Assembly (NCBI GenBank): GCA_002452745.1
Contig: DKFC01000017.1
Coordinates: 1 to 25,931, forward strand
Source: Firmicutes bacterium UBA6806
GTDB taxonomy: Bacteria > Bacillota > Clostridia > Peptostreptococcales > Acidaminobacteraceae
Direction: 5' to 3'
DNA: 25,931 nucleotides
Shown: in pieces, positions 21,555-25,931 of the stretch
Layout of the letters: every line of letters begins with the position of its first letter
Numbering within the stretch: the stretch's first letter is position 1
Position numbers and translations under genes: made by a program
Notes under the pieces: model-generated
Told to the model about the DNA's origin: nothing
The model's input: only the letters and a program-made list of their open reading frames with translations
Databases searched by the model: none

Positions 21555-23075
21555 GTGAAGCTGAGGTTAACAGAAGAGGAAAAATGGGAAGCCTTTATCA
21601 ATCGTGATTCAACCAAGGATGACGTGTTTTTTACAGGGGTTAAAACCACTGGGATTTACTGCCGTCCTTCATGTCGTGCCAGAAAGCCACTGAGGAAGAA
21701 TATTGAATTCTTTGAAACAGCTGATGAAGCAGAAGAGAAAGGTTACAGGCCCTGTAAAATCTGTACACCAAATCTGAGACTGGAAGAATCAGAAATGACG
21801 GGTTCAACTCTGGCTAGACAAATGGGAGAGATCATAGAGGCACGTCCAGAAGCACTATTTGATGTGGCTCTCTTTATAAAGCACCATGCCATCAGCCTCA
21901 GCCAGATGAATCGCCAGTTCAAAGGGCTTTATCATATGACACCCAAGGCATATCAGGACATGCAGCGAGTGAAAATGGCCCAGAGACTCTTGGAAGAGAC
22001 AGACCTTCCCGTTTTGAAAGTGGCGCTTGAATCGGGATTTGGCAGTTTGTCCAGTTTTTATAAACAGTTTGAAAAGTGGAGTCAAATGTCGCCCAAAGCC
22101 TATCGGACGTCAAAGAAGAAACAAGATGACATTGAGAATGAGGAAACTGCCTTTATACTGTTAGAAGTGCCATCTGATTTTAAACTGGATGAATGTCTTG
22201 TATACCTTGGACGGTCGGTGCTTGAATCAACCCATCAGGTTAATGGAAAAAAGCTGATAAAGCTGATTCGGCTCAATCAAAAGCTATTTCTCACATCTGT
22301 TGAAAGCGTTCAAAGGCCGTTAAACAGATTGGAAAGCGGTTCAAAGCACTATTTAAAAATCAGTTTTTTGACGCCTGTTATAGCTCCAGAGGATAGGAAA
22401 TCACTTGCGGCATATTACAAAGCCATGTTTGATTTAGAGAAGGACTTGACGGGGTTTTATGCGCTCAGTGACACGGATACAGTTGCAAAGTTTCTAATCG
22501 AACGCTATAGGGGGCTCAGAATTTGCAAGATGATGGATTTATTTGAGGGAATTTGCTGGTCTATTATCGGGCAGCAAATTAACTTGAAATTTGCCTATAC
22601 ACTGAAGAAAAGACTTGTAGAATCTTATGGAGATAAGAGGCTATTTGGCGGAGAGACGCATTATGTATTCCCAAGGCCAGAGGTGATTTCAGCCTTATCT
22701 GTGGAGACGCTCAGAGGCTTTCAGATGACGCAGAGAAAATCTGAATATATTCTTGGAGTGGCACAATTATTTGCCCAGACAGATTTTGAAAGTCAATTGA
22801 ATGATGTGGCAGGAGATTATGAAAAACTGCATGCGATGTTACTCGATATAAGGGGGATTGGAAACTGGACAGCAGATTACATCATCCTCAAATGTTTTGA
22901 CATAGACCGTGCCTTTCCAGTGGCCGACGTGGGCATTCACAATGCTCTCAAGGGAATCTTGAAAATGGAGGATAAGCCCTCAATTGAGAGCATTCAGACC
23001 ATGTCAACGGCTTGGAATGGCTGGGAAGGTTACATGACTTTTTATATGTGGAGGTACTTGTATGATGGCAAATAG
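21555..23075 (+). CDS. Ada methylphosphotriester sensor / AraC HTH / AlkA glycosylase fusion
   Basis: A 506-aa three-part DNA-repair regulator. Residues 1-75 form the Ada N-terminal zinc domain with C36, C40, C67 and C70, in the spacing of E. coli Ada C38/C42/C69/C72; C36 would accept the methyl group from phosphotriesters. Residues about 85-190 are an AraC-type double HTH (two helices ending FxxFYKQFEKW.QMSPKAYR). Residues about 200-506 are 3-methyladenine DNA glycosylase II: an AlkA N-terminal-like region, IIGQQINLKFA, helix-hairpin-helix LDIRGIGNWTADY, and the catalytic aspartate D458 in FPVADVGIHNALK. Start: GGAGG seven bases before GTG 21555 is better than the in-frame ATG at 21534. The next gene overlaps it by 14 bases, so sensing, induction, base excision and O6 repair are encoded in one operon. 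Confidence 0.93.
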   Translation: MKLRLTEEEKWEAFINRDSTKDDVFFTGVKTTGIYCRPSCRARKPLRKNIEFFETADEAEEKGYRPCKICTPNLRLEESEMTGSTLARQMGEIIEARPEALFDVALFIKHHAISLSQMNRQFKGLYHMTPKAYQDMQRVKMAQRLLEETDLPVLKVALESGFGSLSSFYKQFEKWSQMSPKAYRTSKKKQDDIENEETAFILLEVPSDFKLDECLVYLGRSVLESTHQVNGKKLIKLIRLNQKLFLTSVESVQRPLNRLESGSKHYLKISFLTPVIAPEDRKSLAAYYKAMFDLEKDLTGFYALSDTDTVAKFLIERYRGLRICKMMDLFEGICWSIIGQQINLKFAYTLKKRLVESYGDKRLFGGETHYVFPRPEVISALSVETLRGFQMTQRKSEYILGVAQLFAQTDFESQLNDVAGDYEKLHAMLLDIRGIGNWTADYIILKCFDIDRAFPVADVGIHNALKGILKMEDKPSIESIQTMSTAWNGWEGYMTFYMWRYLYDGK

Positions 23076-23583
23076 CAAAAGAGAAACAGAAGAAATCTAT
23101 ACAGAGTATATGGAAACACCATTTGGCGTTCTTGAAATTGTTTGCAGTGACAGAGCTCTAAAGAGACTGGATATCGTCAGGGGTTTAGAGGACATGTCCC
23201 AAGAGAAGATAAACTCAAAGGCCAGGCAGAATCATATGACAGAGCAGACAAAGGGTCAGCTTCAGGATTATTTCCGTGGTGAGCGCAAGACCTTTGACTT
23301 AGAATTAGACCCTGATGGAACTGCATTTCAGAAAAGGGTATGGCAATCGCTTCTGGAAATCCCCTATGGAGAGACGATTTCATATAAGACGCTGGCGGAG
23401 TGGACTGGAAATGGAAACGGCTCACGTGCGGTGGGGCATGCGAACAGCAAAAATCCCATCATGATTGTGATTCCGTGTCACCGCGTTATTGGCGCAAATG
23501 GAAAATTAACAGGTTACGCTGGAGGACTCGAGGTCAAGGCGTGGCTTCTCCAGCATGAACATGTGATTTTGCCAATTGGGTAG
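23062..23583 (+). CDS. ogt: Methylated-DNA--protein-cysteine methyltransferase
   Basis: A 173-aa suicide repair protein that transfers methyl groups from O6-methylguanine to its own cysteine. The active site is IVIPCHRVIG with C139. The helix-turn-helix and arginine-finger region is GTAFQKRVWQSLLEIPYGETISYKTLA and GSRAVGHANSKNP, and the C-terminal GYAGGLEVKAWLLQHE closes the active-site fold. Length and order are standard for Ogt/AdaB-type enzymes. The ATG lies 14 bases before the end of the Ada-AlkA fusion gene, with GGAGG seven bases ahead, indicating translational coupling. It probably shares induction by methylation damage through the upstream gene. Confidence 0.96.
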   Translation: MMANSKRETEEIYTEYMETPFGVLEIVCSDRALKRLDIVRGLEDMSQEKINSKARQNHMTEQTKGQLQDYFRGERKTFDLELDPDGTAFQKRVWQSLLEIPYGETISYKTLAEWTGNGNGSRAVGHANSKNPIMIVIPCHRVIGANGKLTGYAGGLEVKAWLLQHEHVILPIG

Positions 23584-23607
23584 AGGCAGAGGATGGAACT
23601 ATAGAGG

Positions 23608-24216
23608 TCAGTGGAACAATCCTAAGAGAATGGTGTAGGCCGTGTAAAATAACAGCGCCGCCATGACGATGTTAAACTGCCTTTGATACTTGGTCAAAAA
23701 GCGATTGAAAAGACTTCCAAAGATTGCCCAGCACGACGTGGAAACCAATGCGAGAAATGACAGAAACGCGCCAAAGAGCACAAGGCTGACGGTAGAACTA
23801 TAAAATGGCGTTATAAAAGTTGAAATAATAGTGATGCCGTAGATGATGCCCTTAGGGTTTACAAACTGAAGCAGCATGCCGATTTTAAAAGAGCTGAGAG
23901 GCTCTTTTTTTTCGCCCTGCGCTCCGTTTGACCATGGAAAGTGAATTCCTAAAATCTTGAGAGCTAAGAAAATCATGTAGGCGATTCCAAAGAAGCTCAT
24001 AAATACTTTCACCTTTGGGATGTATCTTAAAAGCATGAGGTTGAAGTAACTTGATAGAAGCATGATGATAAAAAACCCTGAGGCAACACCCAGCATAAAT
24101 CTCAGGGTTTTGCGATAGCCGTTTTGGCTGGCGAGAACCATGGAGGTGATGTTGTTGGGGCCAGGTGTAAAAGTGACAACAAAAGCATAGGTCAAAAATC
24201 CAGTGAGATTAAACAT
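23608..24216 (-). CDS. LysE/RhtB-family exporter
   Basis: A 202-aa inner-membrane protein with about six hydrophobic segments. The family signature FTPGPNNITSMVLASQNGYR appears at residues 16-35, and QFVNPKGIIYG near residue 115 is the conserved mid-protein NPK motif. LysE/RhtB proteins export amino acids or related small molecules. GGAGGAAA lies just before the ATG on the minus strand. It is divergent from an XRE-cupin regulator with operator-like repeats between them, so the regulator likely controls it. It converges on ogt with only 24 bp between and no clear terminator. Confidence 0.92.
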   Translation of the reverse strand: MFNLTGFLTYAFVVTFTPGPNNITSMVLASQNGYRKTLRFMLGVASGFFIIMLLSSYFNLMLLRYIPKVKVFMSFFGIAYMIFLALKILGIHFPWSNGAQGEKKEPLSSFKIGMLLQFVNPKGIIYGITIISTFITPFYSSTVSLVLFGAFLSFLALVSTSCWAIFGSLFNRFLTKYQRQFNIVMAALLFYTAYTILLGLFH

Positions 24217-24239
24217 GGGGTTTCCTCCGTTCGTTTGTG

Positions 24240-24305
24240 TGTTATAATGGACATAGATGCGTTATAACGAATGTTTGTTATATTATACAACTTAACATTA
24301 TAACG
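24240..24305. promoter_or_regulatory. Three 10-bp operator-like repeats between LysE and XRE-cupin genes
   Basis: TGTTATAATG (24240-24249), CGTTATAACG (24260-24269, perfect palindrome) and CATTATAACG (24296-24305) fit the consensus YRTTATAAYG. Centres are 20 and 36 bp apart. The sites contain -10-like TATAAT/TTATAA sequences on both strands, so a bound repressor would block both divergent promoters. Confidence 0.6.
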
Positions 24306-24329
24306 CACAATAGGAGGAGGCTATTTTTT

Positions 24330-24887
24330 GTGGAGACTTTAAATTCAATTATTTCATATAACCTCAAGCGCATAAGGGATGAAAAAAACTTTAGTTTAGA
24401 TAGAGTTTCGCAGGAGACAGGTGTGAGCAAGAGTATGCTTGGACAGATTGAGAGAGGGGAGTCCAATCCAACAGTTGCAACTGTTTGGAAAATTGCAAAT
24501 GGCCTCAAGGTTTCTTTTACAGCCATGATAGAGCCACCTCAGCAAGAGGTTGAAATGGTCAGGGTTCAGTCTGTGAGTACGCTACATGAGTGCGATGGAA
24601 AATATAGAATTTACCCTCAGTTTATCTATACAGCACAACGGGGATTTGAGCTTTACAGAGTGGAGATAGATGCTGATGGGCATCTTGAGGCTGAACCGCA
24701 TGGCAAGGACATTGAAGAATATCTCTCTGTTTTTTCCGGTGTTCTCAAAGTGATGGTTGGAAGTGAGACCTATGAACTTCGAAAAGGTGATGCCATGAGG
24801 TTTAGAGCTGACAAGCCACATGGCTACAGGAACGATGGGCATGAAATGGTTACACTTAGCATGATGCTTAAATATAGTGGTGAATGA
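24330..24887 (+). CDS. XRE-family regulator with C-terminal cupin domain
   Basis: A 185-aa regulator. The N-terminal helix-turn-helix (about residues 5-62) has LKRIRDEKNFSLDRVSQETGVSKSMLGQIERG, typical of the XRE group. The cupin_2 domain (about 105-180) has the metal/ligand fold with EAEPHGKDIEEYLSVFSG and GDAMRFRADKPHGYRN. Proteins of this type sense small metabolites and often control a neighbouring amino-acid exporter or catabolic gene. The frame is open from 24237, but AGGAGG nine bases before GTG 24330 fits the start and the HTH begins directly after it. It is divergent from the LysE-type exporter gene across three operator-like repeats, which also implies autoregulation. Confidence 0.92.
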   Translation: METLNSIISYNLKRIRDEKNFSLDRVSQETGVSKSMLGQIERGESNPTVATVWKIANGLKVSFTAMIEPPQQEVEMVRVQSVSTLHECDGKYRIYPQFIYTAQRGFELYRVEIDADGHLEAEPHGKDIEEYLSVFSGVLKVMVGSETYELRKGDAMRFRADKPHGYRNDGHEMVTLSMMLKYSGE

Positions 24888-24923
24888 CAGACGCATGGTA
24901 ATCTTTAGAAAGGGTATGATTAT

Positions 24924-25844
24924 ATGAAAATAGAGAGACTGCTCAATATCTTGATGTATCTTGTAAACCATCCCAAGTGTTCAGCAAGGGAGCTTTCAAA
25001 TCACTTTAATGTGTCCACTCGAACCATTCAGAGAGATATAGATCATTTGACACTTGCGGGATTTCCCATCTATGCAGATACGGGAAGAACCGGTGGATAT
25101 ACGCTAATGGAACACTATAGGGTGGACAGGAGCTTTTTAAAAGCAGGAGAATCATCGGTTTTGAAAGCCATTATGACAAATTTGCAAGAGTCTGTTCCCG
25201 ATGGTGAAGTAAGTTCTGCTTGCAACAAACTATTGGCGATGATGCCCTCTGAGTCAGAGAGTGAGAAATTGGTTATTAGGATGACACATCAGTTTGACGA
25301 TCAACGTGTGCGCCATGTATTTTCTGAACTTTCAGAGGCGAGAGACGAGCACTTGGTTTGTGAAATCGAGTACATTGACCTTCAATTAAATGAGACAAAG
25401 AGGCAGATAGAAGTTTATACGTTGGTCATGCTGGGAAGTGTCTGGTATGTTTATGGTTATTGTCTGATGCGTCAGGCCTATAGGATGTTTAAAATCAGTC
25501 GTATTATTGGATGCAAGAGGCTTAATGGAATCCACTTTGTTCCAAGGTCTCTTCCAGAAAAATTCCCTTGGGATCAGTATATGCCTTCAGATCAGGCAAC
25601 AGAGCATGTGGTCTTGGAACTGGATCGTTGTCTTCTAGGGCGTCTTTCAGATTATTTTAGTTATACAAATTGCAGCCTAAAAGGAGATAAGGTAATTGCA
25701 ACATTTGATTTCCCTGTGGACGAGTGGTTCTATACACTGATTTTACCGCTGGTTCCCCATGTAAAAGTGATAGAACCAGAACATGTGCGCAACACATTTG
25801 TGGAAAAAATGAAAAGAGCCATTGAAATAAATGAAAAACTATGA
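24924..25844 (+). CDS. WYL-domain transcriptional regulator
   Basis: A 306-aa YafY/DeoR-like regulator. The N-terminal winged helix (residues 1-62) reads SARELSNHFNVSTRTIQRDIDHL and is followed by the GRTGGYTL wing. The WYL domain (about 135-215) includes VCEIEYIDLQLNETKRQIEVYTLVMLGSVWYVYGYC and MFKISRI, equivalent to the usual W-Y-L ligand-binding strand (here V-W-Y-V-Y-G). A C-terminal extension (about 228-306) with EHVVLELD and WFYTLILPLVPHVKVIEP is the WCX-type tail. WYL proteins bind nucleotides, nucleic acid or small ligands to control transcription; the target here is unknown. The start has only a weak AAGGG about ten bases upstream. It follows the XRE-cupin gene by 36 bases and may be co-transcribed. 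Confidence 0.9.
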   Translation: MKIERLLNILMYLVNHPKCSARELSNHFNVSTRTIQRDIDHLTLAGFPIYADTGRTGGYTLMEHYRVDRSFLKAGESSVLKAIMTNLQESVPDGEVSSACNKLLAMMPSESESEKLVIRMTHQFDDQRVRHVFSELSEARDEHLVCEIEYIDLQLNETKRQIEVYTLVMLGSVWYVYGYCLMRQAYRMFKISRIIGCKRLNGIHFVPRSLPEKFPWDQYMPSDQATEHVVLELDRCLLGRLSDYFSYTNCSLKGDKVIATFDFPVDEWFYTLILPLVPHVKVIEPEHVRNTFVEKMKRAIEINEKL

Positions 25845-25869
25845 CAGTCTGATGTCGTCGTTTTTTTTT
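25841..25869 (+). terminator. Probable terminator after the WYL regulator
   Basis: ATGACA (25841-25846) is almost complementary to TGTCGT (25853-25858), across a 6-nt loop, and is followed by CG and nine T. The stem is short and overlaps the stop codon, but the T-run is strong. Confidence 0.55.
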
Positions 25870-25931
25870 ATAATAAAGTTGAGTTTGCGAACTAAATGGT
25901 TCAATTAACTTAAACGATTAATTAGTGAAAA

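Noticed and set aside
24237..24329. 31-residue N-terminal extension of the XRE-cupin regulator
   Set aside because: The extension runs through the operator repeats and the ribosome binding site AGGAGG at 24315-24320, so the GTG at 24330 is the better start.
25871..25931. Promoter or operator of a following gene
   Set aside because: There is an imperfect dyad (GAAC-N6-GTTC, about 25888-25902) in AT-rich DNA, but the gene it would serve is outside the window, so nothing specific can be supported.
1..25931. Mobile element, prophage or integrated island
   Set aside because: No transposase, integrase, terminal repeats or attachment-site duplication was seen, and the lone tRNA-Leu is followed by its terminator and no integrase gene.

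Overview
The window is about 26 kb of moderately low-GC DNA with strong AGGAGG-type ribosome binding sites, frequent TTG and GTG starts, a CcpA-type cre site, and short intergenic regions with U-tailed hairpin terminators. This points to a chromosomal segment of a Firmicute, most likely an anaerobic Clostridia member. I cannot name the species. No transposase, phage, plasmid or CRISPR feature is visible.

Layout. Positions 1-4920 hold housekeeping and signalling genes: a YkgJ-type cysteine-cluster protein, a YbjQ-family protein (minus strand), a tRNA-Leu(CAG) with its own promoter and terminator, a small membrane protein, and a large secreted-sensor diguanylate cyclase (beta-propeller, Y_Y_Y, TM, GGDEF with an I-site). 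Positions 4940-7840 hold a double-domain nitroreductase (minus) and a DEAD-box RNA helicase with a basic repetitive tail. Positions 7847-11378 hold a divergent pair of units: on the minus strand a YjiH-family membrane protein followed by a class I/II aminotransferase, and on the plus strand an IclR regulator. Their shared intergenic region carries two near-identical TGAAAC-N3-GTTTCA palindromes and a perfect cre match.

Positions 11400-20751 are the most distinctive part. Two paralogous modules stand side by side, each made of a LysR regulator, a YfcC-family 12-TM-type transporter and an M20 amidohydrolase. An M28/PA-domain peptidase homologue lies between them. The likely theme is uptake of a peptide-like or N-acyl-amino-acid-like compound, followed by cytoplasmic hydrolysis under substrate-specific LysR control. 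The neighbouring aminotransferase and YjiH carrier would fit downstream amino-acid use. The substrate cannot be read from the sequence. The M28 homologue lacks the canonical Glu-Glu pair of its active site. Downstream of it is a broken small reading frame with a preserved ribosome binding site.

Positions 20760-25931 hold a small zinc-ribbon protein, a DNA-alkylation repair operon (Ada N-terminal/AraC/AlkA fusion overlapping an O6-methylguanine methyltransferase gene), and a LysE-type exporter divergent from an XRE-cupin regulator, with three copies of a 10-bp operator-like sequence between them. A WYL-domain regulator closes the window.

Functions are assigned from recognisable family motifs only. 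No alignment or database search was run.
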